Positions 46,766 through 54,294 of a DNA stretch of 64,000 nt are shown piece by piece. Made by a program: the position numbers and the translations under genes. Below the pieces are notes generated by a model that had not been told where the DNA came from, searched no databases, and saw only the letters and a list, made by a program, of their open reading frames with translations. Position 1 is the first letter of the stretch. Each line of letters starts with the position of its first letter. Source of the DNA: Amycolatopsis sp. DSM 110486 (GTDB lineage: Bacteria; Actinomycetota; Actinomycetes; Mycobacteriales; Pseudonocardiaceae); the NCBI RefSeq assembly GCF_019468465.1, contig NZ_CP080519.1:4851001-4915000 (forward strand), read 5' to 3'.

Positions 46766-47608
46766 TCAGGGGCGACGGGAGCGCAGCGCCTCGATCACGT
46801 CGTCGTCCCAGCGGTGGGTGCGGATGAGCCGGTAGCGCTCGGCGGCGACCCACAGGTAGGCCTCGGCGTCGGTGCGGTCGCCGACCAGGTCGGCCTGGCG
46901 GAGCATGCCGGTGACGGGCGTGAACTCCTCGTCGAACCAGCGCTGCGCGAGGTTGGCGCGATCGGTGAAGCGGCCCTCGTCCTGCATCAGCCGGAAGCCC
47001 CACGCCTCCACGTGCTCGCCGAGCTGCGCGTAGTCCCACGGGTCCGACATGATCACAGACGCCCGCGCGTGGCCGGTCAGCGGCACGCGTTCGAGGAACA
47101 GCCGCCGGTAGTCCTTCACGATCAGGTCGCCGCGGTAGCGGATGCCGTTGGGGTTGAGCTTCGTGCGCACCGCGGTGACCTGAGCCTCTATTGTGGACAG
47201 ACCCTGCGCGTGGGCGACGGACACGCGGTGGTGACCGTCGATGATGAAGTGCAGCTCGCCCACGCGATACACCTCGATCGGCGGGATCGCCTCCCCGCGG
47301 CGGGCCGCGAGCGCGAGCCGCTCCCAGCGTTCGCGCACGCGCCCGGACGTGGGGCGGAAGCGGCGGTCGAAGTCGCGGCTGCGGTCCACTGTGCCCACGA
47401 TCGAGTCCAAAGTGATCACTCGCGGCCCGATGCGCGACTCGCCGGCGTAACCCAGCGCGTCGACGACTTCGTGGAACGGCAGCATGATGTTCACGTCGTC
47501 GGGCTCGCGGCGCAGCCAGGTGGACAGTCGCGAAAGGACCTGGCCGCGGCGGGCGCGCAGGAAGTCGTGTTCGGCGTCGGCGCGCGGGAAACCCGTGGGT
47601 CTGGTCAT
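46766..47608 (-). CDS. ParB/sulfiredoxin-like domain protein
   Basis: 280 residues. The central part VYRVGELHFIIDGHHRVSVAHAQG carries the DGHHR motif of the ParB N-terminal/Srx nucleotide-binding fold, preceded by a PPIEV strand. There is no ParB HTH. N- and C-terminal parts (LSRLSTWLRREPDDVNIMLPFHEV; TGMLRQADLVGDRTDAEAYLWVAAERYRL) are not recognised. ParB-like domains bind or cleave CTP/ATP or act as kinases or nucleases; which applies here is unknown. ATGA overlap with the upstream phosphoesterase gene. Confidence 0.8.
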   Translation of the reverse strand: MTRPTGFPRADAEHDFLRARRGQVLSRLSTWLRREPDDVNIMLPFHEVVDALGYAGESRIGPRVITLDSIVGTVDRSRDFDRRFRPTSGRVRERWERLALAARRGEAIPPIEVYRVGELHFIIDGHHRVSVAHAQGLSTIEAQVTAVRTKLNPNGIRYRGDLIVKDYRRLFLERVPLTGHARASVIMSDPWDYAQLGEHVEAWGFRLMQDEGRFTDRANLAQRWFDEEFTPVTGMLRQADLVGDRTDAEAYLWVAAERYRLIRTHRWDDDVIEALRSRRP

Positions 47609-48255
47609 CGCGGGAACTCCATGATCCGGTGGCCCACCACGTTGCGCACGCGGGTGGTGCCGACCACGCGGTCGGGCACCGGTTCGCCGTGCGGGTGGAT
47701 GTGGCCGTGCAGCAGCCAGCGCGGCCGCAGCGTGGCGATCGTGCGGTGCAGGCAGGCGAAACCGCGGTGCGGTGGGTCTTCGCGGTCGACGAGGTGCAGC
47801 GGAGGGGCGTGGGTGAGCAGCACGTCGACCTCGTGCCCGTCGCGGCGGCGCCACTTCGCGCGCCACTCGAGCCCGCGGGCCCGGCGCGACTGCTGGCGTT
47901 GGGTCCACTGGTTCGGGCCCTCGTTGTACCGGATCGAGCCGCCGAGCCCGGCGAACCGGAGCCCGGCGACGTCGACCACGCGTCCGTCGGCGTTGATCCC
48001 GCCCGCGGGGCCGGGCCATTCGGTGGGGAAACCGTCCTTCATGGACAGTCCGCCGTAACGGGTGTAACCGCTCAGGTCGGGATCGTGGTTGCCCGGCACG
48101 AACACGCACGGCACGTCGAGCGCGCCGGCGAGGAACTCGAGGTAGTCGTAGGGCAGGTCGCCGGCGGCGACCACGAGGTCGACGTCCAGCGAGCGGACCG
48201 CACCGGTCCACAGCCGCTCGTCGACCTCGTCGGCCACCACCAGCGCCTTGGGCAT
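47605..48255 (-). CDS. Calcineurin-like metallophosphoesterase
   Basis: 216 residues. Metal motifs: VVAAGDLPYDY (GDxxD-like), FVPGNHDPD (GNHD), LLTHAPP (H) and WLLHGHIHPHG (GHxH). The first usual DxH is reduced to DEVDER (VVADEVDERLW), so one ligand position may differ from the standard. It is likely a two-metal phosphodiesterase or nucleotidase. First gene of the three-gene operon with ParB-like and ClpX-zinc-finger proteins. Confidence 0.87.
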   Translation of the reverse strand: MPKALVVADEVDERLWTGAVRSLDVDLVVAAGDLPYDYLEFLAGALDVPCVFVPGNHDPDLSGYTRYGGLSMKDGFPTEWPGPAGGINADGRVVDVAGLRFAGLGGSIRYNEGPNQWTQRQQSRRARGLEWRAKWRRRDGHEVDVLLTHAPPLHLVDREDPPHRGFACLHRTIATLRPRWLLHGHIHPHGEPVPDRVVGTTRVRNVVGHRIMEFPR

Positions 48256-48293
48256 GCGCCCAGAGTAAGGCCTGACAGCGTTACTTCACGCGA

Positions 48294-48410
48294 TCACTTC
48301 ATGCCGTGAGAGAAACCCGGGTTGAGGGTGATCACGGTGACGATGCCGAGGATCCAGACGATCCCGAGGGTCAGGGCCCAGAACTTGAGGTTGGTCAGCA
48401 AACGAGGCAT
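48294..48410 (-). CDS. 38-residue membrane peptide downstream of corA
   Basis: A small gene with AGGAGT seven bases before the ATG. The protein starts MPRLLTNLKFWALTLG, has one hydrophobic helix (about residues 10-29, WALTLGIVWILGIVTVITL) and ends NPGFSHGMK. It begins 52 bases after the corA stop on the same strand, with no terminator seen between, so it is probably in the corA transcript. Single-helix peptides made beside ion transporters often bind and tune them; that role is inference. I do not recognise the family. Confidence 0.7.
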   Translation of the reverse strand: MPRLLTNLKFWALTLGIVWILGIVTVITLNPGFSHGMK

Positions 48411-48462
48411 GGGAGTACTCCTGTAGCGCTACCGGGTGAAGGAACGGGGACCGCGTGGCGGC

Positions 48463-49551
48463 CTAGAGCCAGCCGTTCTTCCGGAATATTCGGTACAGGA
48501 GCAGGCAGATCGCGAAGATCACCGTGACCGCGATCGGGTAGCCGAACTTCCAGTGCAGCTCGGGCATGTAGTCGAAGTTCATGCCGTAGATCCCCGCGCC
48601 CATCGTGGGCACGGTGATGATCGCGGCCCACGCGGTGATCTTGCGCATGTCGGTGTTCTGCTGCAGCGAGATCTTCGCGACGGTGGCGTCGACCAGGGTG
48701 CTCAGCAGCTCGTCGAACGCGGCCACGCGCTCGGACACGGTCACGAGGTGGTCAGCGACGTCGCGGAAGTACGAACGCACCTCGTCGGGCACCAGCCGCG
48801 TGTAGCCCTCGGCCAGGCGCGAGACGGGCGTGGCGAGCGGCAGCACGGCGCGGCGCAGCTCCAGCACTTCCCGCTTCATCAGGTAGATCTGCTCGGCGCT
48901 CACCAGCGAGCGCGGCGCGAACACCTGCGCCTCGATCTCGTCGATGTCGGACTCGATGCGGCTCGAGACCTCGAGGTAGTGGTCCACCACGTGGTCGGCG
49001 ATGGCGTGGACCACCGCGGCCGGGCCGAGGCTCAGGCGCTCCTGGTCGTCGTCCATGTCGCGGCGCAGCCGGGCGAGGCCGGAGTGGTTGCCGTGGCGCA
49101 CGGTGATCACGAAGTCGCGGCCGAGGAACACCATGAGCTCGCCGGTCTCGACGATCTCGTTGGCCGTGGTCGGCGACTCGTGCTCCACGTAGCGGACGGT
49201 CTTGAGCACCAAGAAGAGCGTGTCGTCGTAGCGCTCGAGCTTCGGCCGCTGGTGGGCTTCCAGCGCGTCTTCCACGGCCAGCTCGTGGAGCCCGAACGTG
49301 TCGGCGATGCCCTGGATCTGCTCTCCGTCCGGTTCGTGCAGTCCGATCCAGACGAACCCCGCGTGCCGCTTGCGCACCTCTTTGATGGCGTCGGAATGCG
49401 TCCAGCGGCCGGGCAAGCGCGCGCCGTCGACGTACACCGCGCAGTCGACGACGTACGCCGACAAGGGCACAGGGATCGGCCGCTCGAGCATCGGCTTGGT
49501 GCGGCTGCCGCCGCGGCCGCGAAGGCCTCCGAGGGAGGGGATGGCAGGCAT
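48463..49551 (-). CDS. corA: CorA-family magnesium/cobalt channel
   Basis: 362 residues. A cytosolic N-domain of about 290 residues with long helices, then two membrane helices at the C-terminus with the selectivity motif YGMNF before the first loop (GAGIYGMNFDYMPEL) and a final basic tail (LLLYRIFRKNGWL). It forms a pentameric Mg2+ channel. ATG 49551 has AGGAG five bases upstream. It corresponds to Rv1239c. It has a long leader with a short ORF; the 3' end of that ORF is complementary to the corA SD. Confidence 0.94.
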   Translation of the reverse strand: MPAIPSLGGLRGRGGSRTKPMLERPIPVPLSAYVVDCAVYVDGARLPGRWTHSDAIKEVRKRHAGFVWIGLHEPDGEQIQGIADTFGLHELAVEDALEAHQRPKLERYDDTLFLVLKTVRYVEHESPTTANEIVETGELMVFLGRDFVITVRHGNHSGLARLRRDMDDDQERLSLGPAAVVHAIADHVVDHYLEVSSRIESDIDEIEAQVFAPRSLVSAEQIYLMKREVLELRRAVLPLATPVSRLAEGYTRLVPDEVRSYFRDVADHLVTVSERVAAFDELLSTLVDATVAKISLQQNTDMRKITAWAAIITVPTMGAGIYGMNFDYMPELHWKFGYPIAVTVIFAICLLLYRIFRKNGWL

Positions 49552-49615
49552 GGGATCTCCTGGGCTGGCGTCGTGGTGGAACACAAAGACGACGGCCAGG
49601 CGGACTTCAGCGTCC

Positions 49616-49747
49616 GTCCGGCATCACCGGCGTTCCCTGTTCGCCGGACCTACCAGGAGAAAAATCGGCCGGCCGGCTCGGCGGGAACGCTGGGACTACT
49701 AGGGAGCGGACTATCGCCACTACTCATGGGGCGTTCCTCACCTCCTT
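49616..49747 (-). promoter_or_regulatory. Leader of corA with alternative pairings (possible translational attenuator)
   Basis: Read as minus-strand RNA. Segment A GGAACGC (49737-49731) lies between the leader ORF's SD and start. Segment B GCGUUCCC (49690-49683) lies inside that ORF. Segment C GGGAACGC (49637-49630) follows its stop. B can pair with A (7 bp) or C (8 bp). GUCCGGC (49649-49643) and GCCGGAC (49622-49616) can close a hairpin around C. UCUCCUGG (49660-49653), the end of the leader ORF, is exactly complementary to CCAGGAGA (49563-49556), the corA SD. Translation of the leader ORF could therefore decide access to the corA start. Confidence 0.5.
49650..49727 (-). CDS. 25-codon Pro/Ser-rich leader ORF upstream of corA
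   Basis: ATG at 49727 with AAGGAGG at 49747-49741. The peptide starts MSSGDSPLPSSPSVPAEPAG and ends RFFSW, with five prolines in its middle. It ends 98 bases before the corA start codon. Proline-rich leader peptides control Mg2+ transporter genes in enterobacteria (mgtA, mgtCBR), which makes a regulatory role credible. No similarity to those peptides is claimed. Confidence 0.55.
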   Translation of the reverse strand: MSSGDSPLPSSPSVPAEPAGRFFSW

Positions 49748-49898
49748 CAGGCCGGCGCGATCGTAAGACGCGGAGAGTGGTGGGGCTCGCGTTGACGCAC
49801 GAACACCAATGGTCGAGGGTACTCCTCACCACCGGTGAGTGTCGCAAGTGGCTCAGGCGGCGTTACCCGGCCGGGAGTTGTTTCGAGGAGGAACACGG

Positions 49899-51014
49899 GT
49901 GGCCATCGCCCTGGAAGAGATCAAGCAGCGGTTGCGCAGGTTCGCCGAGGTCGAGGCGCGCGGCGTCTCGCCGCTGTACGACCACCTCGCCACGCAGTCG
50001 GCCGAGGACGACGACGTCGCCGGCCTGCTCACCGACGCCCGCGGCGGCGAGGCCCGCGGCACCCTGCTGCTGGCCGCGGCCCACCGCCTCATCCAGGCCG
50101 ACCCAATCCACCCGCTGTCGCGCTACTACCCGTCACTGGGCGGTTTCGACGGCGTGGACAACGAGACCTGGCCGCTGTTCCGCACCTTCCTGCTGGAGCG
50201 CGCGGACAAGGCCCGCCAGATCATTTCGACGCGCTACACCCAGACCAACGAGGTCCGCCGCGCGTCGCTCGTGTACCCCGCGGTCGCGGCGGCGGCGAAG
50301 GAAGCGGGCGGCAAGATCGCCCTGCTCGAGGTCGGCTGCAGCGCGGGTCTGCTGCTCGGCCTCGACCGCTTCTCCTACCGCTACCAGTGCGACGGCGGCG
50401 AGCAGCTCGTCGCCGGACCCGCCAAGGCCGCCGTCGGCCTGCACTGCGCCCTGGACCTCGCGCCCGGCGCGGTGCTGCCGAAGCTGCCGAAGAAGGTCTC
50501 CATCGCCGCGCGCGCCGGTCTGGACCGTGCCCCCGTCGACCTCGCCGACGAGGACGAGCTGGCCTGGCTGGAAGCCTGCGTCTGGGCCGACCAGCCGGAT
50601 CGCATCCGGCTCCTTCGCACGGCCGCCGCGGAACAGCGCAAGCACGTCCCGCCCCTGATCGCCGGTGACGGCGTGGACGACCTGGCCGCGGCCGCGGCCA
50701 CGTTGCCGCCCGAGCTGCCGCTGGTGGTCCTCACCAGCCACGCGCTGGCCTACTTCGGCGACCGCCGGGCCGACTTCGTGGCCGCGTTGGCTTCGCTCGC
50801 GGCTACGCGCCCCCTGTGGTGGGTCACGGAGGGCTCTTACTCGGCCGGCCTCAAGCTCGTGATGCCGGATCGCACCGACCTGGACGCCCCGGCGCCCGGC
50901 TTGTCGGACCCCTGCGTGCTCGGCCTGGTCTCGTGGTCCGACGGCAAGCCTGTGGCCCGTGCGCTGGCCCGGACCACGCCGCGCGGGCAGCGCATGACCT
51001 GGCTGCCCGCCTGA
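49899..51014 (+). CDS. DUF2332 family protein
   Basis: 371 residues with IKQRLRRFAEVEARGVSPLYDHLA, TNEVRRASLVYPA, IALLEVGCSAGLLLGLDRFSYRY and LVVLTSHALAYF, which match DUF2332. The LLEVGCSAGL segment resembles SAM-binding motif I, so a methyltransferase-like Rossmann fold is possible; the family has no proven function. GTG start with GAGGAGG before it. It diverges from the corA leader. Confidence 0.85.
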   Translation: MAIALEEIKQRLRRFAEVEARGVSPLYDHLATQSAEDDDVAGLLTDARGGEARGTLLLAAAHRLIQADPIHPLSRYYPSLGGFDGVDNETWPLFRTFLLERADKARQIISTRYTQTNEVRRASLVYPAVAAAAKEAGGKIALLEVGCSAGLLLGLDRFSYRYQCDGGEQLVAGPAKAAVGLHCALDLAPGAVLPKLPKKVSIAARAGLDRAPVDLADEDELAWLEACVWADQPDRIRLLRTAAAEQRKHVPPLIAGDGVDDLAAAAATLPPELPLVVLTSHALAYFGDRRADFVAALASLAATRPLWWVTEGSYSAGLKLVMPDRTDLDAPAPGLSDPCVLGLVSWSDGKPVARALARTTPRGQRMTWLPA

Positions 51015-51257
51015 CGGTTCGCGCAGGCGCACCAGCTGCACGCTGTGTCACCTGTGTCACATTCACCCCATCAGTCACACCCGCGCACCGCTCGCCTATG
51101 CGTCCTCACATGCACAGGCATTGATGTGGAATTGCTCAACCCACATTTCCCGTGCTCATCCGGCGATCGGTGCGGGGATAACACCATTCACCGACGTACG
51201 AAATCCACAAACATTCGCGCAAGCAATCGACGCACCGCGGAAATGCACCGACTTGAC

Positions 51258-51659
51258 TCAGGCCCTTGGTAGCGCACCCCAGTCACGCAGTGTGATGAAA
51301 AGCAAGTCGACGAGCAGGCCTGAGGCGTCCAGTTCCACCAGTTCGGCCGAGTCGACCCAGCGGGCGTCGTCGGCGTCGTCGCCGGCGGTGAGGGTTCCGG
51401 CCGCGACGGTGCACTCGTAGTCCCGGATGTCGTAGGGGCCGCGGGCGACCATGCCCACGAATGCGTGCGGTGTCACGTCGAGTCCGGTCTCTTCCCGCAG
51501 CTCGCGGACGACGGCTTCAATGTCCGTTTCGCCCTGTTCGACCCGGCCGCCGGGCAACGACCAGAGACCCCTGCCCGGATCGTGACCGCGCTGGATGAGC
51601 AGCAGTCTGCCCTGGTCGTCGAACACGATGCCGCCCACGCAGGGCACTCGGATGGCCAT
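51258..51659 (-). CDS. Nudix hydrolase
   Basis: 133 residues with a complete Nudix box: GGRVEQGETDIEAVVRELREETGLD (G-x5-E-x7-REU-xEE-xGU). The preceding LLLIQRGHDPGRGLWSLPGG is typical of MutT/ADP-ribose-type members. It hydrolyses a nucleoside diphosphate linked to another group; which one is not clear. ATG 51659 is chosen with AGGGG upstream. The 240-base gap before it (51015-51257) is less GC-rich and shows no gene. Confidence 0.9.
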   Translation of the reverse strand: MAIRVPCVGGIVFDDQGRLLLIQRGHDPGRGLWSLPGGRVEQGETDIEAVVRELREETGLDVTPHAFVGMVARGPYDIRDYECTVAAGTLTAGDDADDARWVDSAELVELDASGLLVDLLFITLRDWGALPRA

Positions 51660-51829
51660 GAGTGTCAACCCCTGGATTCGTCACGCTGTACACGGAGAGT
51701 AGCCATACGGTACACTTCGGACGGCCTGCTGACCCATGCGCGGGACTTTCCTGCCGCGTGGGTGGTTGGTGCGGTACAACATAGAAAGTCAGTTTTCCGG
51801 TGCCACGTTTAGAGACGGGATTGATCGCT

Positions 51830-51994
51830 GTGAACGCGAAGAAGCTTGCGGGTCTCGTGGGTATCGCGTTGGTGCTGTTCTTCGTGATCGCTCAGCCGAA
51901 TCAGGCGGCGGGACTCGTCGGCAACATCGTCGAATTCCTCCGTAGCTCGGCCGAATCGGTGGTCTCGTTCGTCAGCAACGTGTTCAACGGCTGA
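51830..51994 (+). CDS. Small conserved actinobacterial membrane protein
   Basis: 54 residues: VNAKKLAGLVGIALVLFFVIAQ, then PNQAAGLVGNIVEFLRSSAESVVSFVSNVF. One membrane helix followed by an amphipathic helix. Similar short proteins stand before PH-domain genes in Streptomyces and relatives (from memory). GTG start; 19 bases to the PH-domain gene, so co-transcribed. Function unknown. Confidence 0.75.
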   Translation: MNAKKLAGLVGIALVLFFVIAQPNQAAGLVGNIVEFLRSSAESVVSFVSNVFNG

Positions 51995-52013
51995 CGGAGG
52001 ATAACCTCGAGAC

Positions 52014-52574
52014 ATGTTCGCGCCACGCGACCCTGACGAGTACCTGCTCGACACTGAGCGGCGGGTCATCCGCATCCGCCGCCACTGGGCAGTCCTGCTC
52101 TGGGACACGTTCGAGGCGGCGGCTCTGCTCGCCGTCTGCGTACTGGTCTCGTACCTGCTGCCACCGTCGTTGTGGGTGGTGCAGAACATCCTCTGGTACG
52201 TCGCGCTGCTGGTCGTGCTGCGGTTCGCCTACGCGGTGGTCCAGTGGTGGGTCGAGCGGCTTGTCGTCACGGACAAGCGGTTCGTGCTGACCAAGGGCGT
52301 CATCACCACGAAGGTGCTGATGATGCCCATCACGAAGGTCACCGACCTCACCTACGAGCGGCCCGGCTGGGGCCGGGTGCTCGGTTACGGGACGATGGTC
52401 GTCGAGTCCGCCGGTCAGATCCAGGCGCTGAACCGCATCGACTACCTGCCTCGGCCCGAGGAGTTCTACGACACGATCTCGGAGCTCGTGTTCGGCGACA
52501 AGCAGAAGCAGGCCGAGCGCTTCTCCATGATCAAGGCGCAGCGTGCCGCGAGGGGCAAGAAGCCCGTCGGCTGA
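52014..52574 (+). CDS. Bacterial PH-domain (YdbS/bPH_2) membrane protein
   Basis: 186 residues. Two membrane helices near the N-terminus (FEAAALLAVCVLVSYLLPP, ILWYVALLVVLRFAYAVV) then the bPH_2 domain: RLVVTDKRFVLTKGVITTKVLMMPITKVTDLTYERP and GRVLGYGTMVVESAG. Common in actinobacteria and of unknown function, probably membrane homeostasis. Follows the small membrane protein gene. Confidence 0.88.
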   Translation: MFAPRDPDEYLLDTERRVIRIRRHWAVLLWDTFEAAALLAVCVLVSYLLPPSLWVVQNILWYVALLVVLRFAYAVVQWWVERLVVTDKRFVLTKGVITTKVLMMPITKVTDLTYERPGWGRVLGYGTMVVESAGQIQALNRIDYLPRPEEFYDTISELVFGDKQKQAERFSMIKAQRAARGKKPVG

Positions 52575-52629
52575 CCTGCGGGCGTTGTCCCAGGTACCGG
52601 CGTCGCTGTGACGCAGCGCATCGTCGAGA

Positions 52630-53502
52630 ATGGTCACGATGCGCATCGACCTGCACGCCCACTCCACGGCCTCCGACGGCACCGACAGCCCTGCCGGGCT
52701 CGTCGAAGCCGCCGTCCGGTCCGGCCTCGACGTGGTCGCGATCACCGACCACGACACCACCGCCGGCTGGGCTCCGGCGGCGGCGGCCGTCCCGCCCGGG
52801 CTGACTCTCGTCCCCGGCGCCGAGCTGTCCACCGTGTCCGTCGACCCGGAAACGGGCTGGCGGATCAGCGTGCACCTGCTCGCGTACCTCTTCGACCCGA
52901 CCGCGCCCGCGCTGGTCGCCGAGCAGACGCGCCTGCGGGCCGAACGCCGCACGCGGCTGCGCGCGATGGCGGCCCGCATGGCCGCCGACGGCCTCCCGAT
53001 CGACGCCGACGAGATCATGGGCCTGCTGCCCGCCGACTCGCCGGCCGGCCGGCCGCACCTCGCGCAGGCGCTCGTGCGCGCCGGGCTGGTGTCGAGCGTC
53101 GACGAGGCCTTCGCGGAGTACCTCGGCAGCCGCCGCGGCTACTACGTGCCGCGCCACGACACCCCCGTCGAAGAGGCGATCGACATGATCGTCGCCGCGG
53201 GTGGCGTCACGGTGATCGCGCATCCGTTCGCCTACAGCCGCGGCGCGACGATCAGCGAGGACACCCTGCGTGACCTCGCCCGCCGTGGCCTGACCGGCGT
53301 CGAGGTGGATCACCCCAACCACGAGCCGGCCACGCGCGTCCGCACGCGTGAGCTCGCCGACGAGCTGGGGCTCATCCGCACCGGGTCGAGCGACTACCAC
53401 GGCACGAACAAGACGATCGGCCTCGGCCAGGAGACGACCGACCCCGGTCAGTTCGAGCAGCTCGTCGCGCGCGCCACCGGGTCGCAGATCGTGAAGGGCT
53501 GA
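52630..53502 (+). CDS. PHP-domain phosphoesterase (RNase AM/YciV-like)
   Basis: 290 residues. Metal-binding motifs DLHAHSTASDGT (N-terminal HxH), AITDHDTTAGW (DHD), GAELS, VTVIAHPFAY and SSDYHGTNK. These are the PHP motifs in the order seen in YciV/TrpH proteins, which cleave 3',5'-nucleotide bisphosphates and trim RNA 5' ends. ATG 52639 is an alternative start. One base separates it from the MarC gene. Confidence 0.9.
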   Translation: MVTMRIDLHAHSTASDGTDSPAGLVEAAVRSGLDVVAITDHDTTAGWAPAAAAVPPGLTLVPGAELSTVSVDPETGWRISVHLLAYLFDPTAPALVAEQTRLRAERRTRLRAMAARMAADGLPIDADEIMGLLPADSPAGRPHLAQALVRAGLVSSVDEAFAEYLGSRRGYYVPRHDTPVEEAIDMIVAAGGVTVIAHPFAYSRGATISEDTLRDLARRGLTGVEVDHPNHEPATRVRTRELADELGLIRTGSSDYHGTNKTIGLGQETTDPGQFEQLVARATGSQIVKG

Positions 53503-53503
53503 G

Positions 53504-54133
53504 ATGGGCGTCGCGCAGTTCTTCGACGCGAAGCTGTTCATCAGCGCCACCATCACGCTCATCGTCATCATGGACCCGCCGGGCACGGTGCCGGTGTTCC
53601 TGAGCCTCGTCGGCCGCAAGCCGATGGCCACGCGCGTGAAGGCGGCGCGCCAAGCGGTGTTGGTTTCGCTGCTGGTCATCACGCTGTTCGCTGTTGCCGG
53701 GCAGGCGATCCTCGCGTACCTCGGCATCGGCATCCCCGCGCTGCAGGGCGCCGGCGGCCTGCTGCTCCTGCTCATCGCGCTGCAGCTGCTCACGAGCAAG
53801 GGCGGCAACGAACCCGAAGCGACCGACGACGTCAACGTTGCCCTCGTGCCCCTCGGCACGCCGCTGCTCGCCGGCCCGGGCGCCATCGCGGCGACGATCG
53901 TGTTCGTCCGCCAGGCCGACGGCCACCTCGGCGCCTACATCGCGCTGGGGTGCGCGATCATCGCCGTGCACTTCGTGATCTACACGTGCATGCGCTTCTC
54001 GGGTGTGGTCATCCGGCTGATCAAGGAAAGCGGCATCACGCTCGTCGCGAAGATCGCGGGTCTGCTGCTGGCGGCGATCGCCGTGGAGCTGGTGGCGAAC
54101 TCCGTGAAGGGCTTCATCGCCGGGAACTTCTAG
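53504..54133 (+). CDS. MarC-family integral membrane protein
   Basis: 209 residues, six membrane helices, with ATITLIVIMDPPGTVPVFLSL in the first helix, GGLLLLLIALQLL, and VALVPLGTPLLAGPGAIAATIVF, the paired half-helix signatures of MarC/UPF0056. Function is unsettled; the name does not imply antibiotic resistance. Tightly linked to the PHP gene. Confidence 0.9.
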   Translation: MGVAQFFDAKLFISATITLIVIMDPPGTVPVFLSLVGRKPMATRVKAARQAVLVSLLVITLFAVAGQAILAYLGIGIPALQGAGGLLLLLIALQLLTSKGGNEPEATDDVNVALVPLGTPLLAGPGAIAATIVFVRQADGHLGAYIALGCAIIAVHFVIYTCMRFSGVVIRLIKESGITLVAKIAGLLLAAIAVELVANSVKGFIAGNF

Positions 54134-54294
54134 GCTCGGCCGGCCGGTCGCTGCCCGAGGCGTGGATCTCGCGCACCGACACGGTTTCGCGGTTGCCGGG
54201 CAGGGAGCCGCGGCGTTCGGCTGAGGGCCGCCCCCGCGCCGGAAAGTGTCGGTGGTGGTGCGTAGCGTGGACGCCGGAACCGAACGGGGGTCGA

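Noticed and set aside
46766..47608. Chromosome-partition ParB protein
   Set aside because: Only the DGHHR N-domain is present, there is no HTH or dimer domain, no parA beside it and no parS-like site seen.
49556..49747. A classical M-box (ykoK) Mg2+ riboswitch before corA
   Set aside because: GGTGAGG is present by chance around the leader SD, but the conserved M-box core and its three-helix layout are not found; the ORF-based model explains the sequence better.
53504..54133. Antibiotic resistance through MarC
   Set aside because: The family name is historical; MarC proteins are not shown to give resistance.
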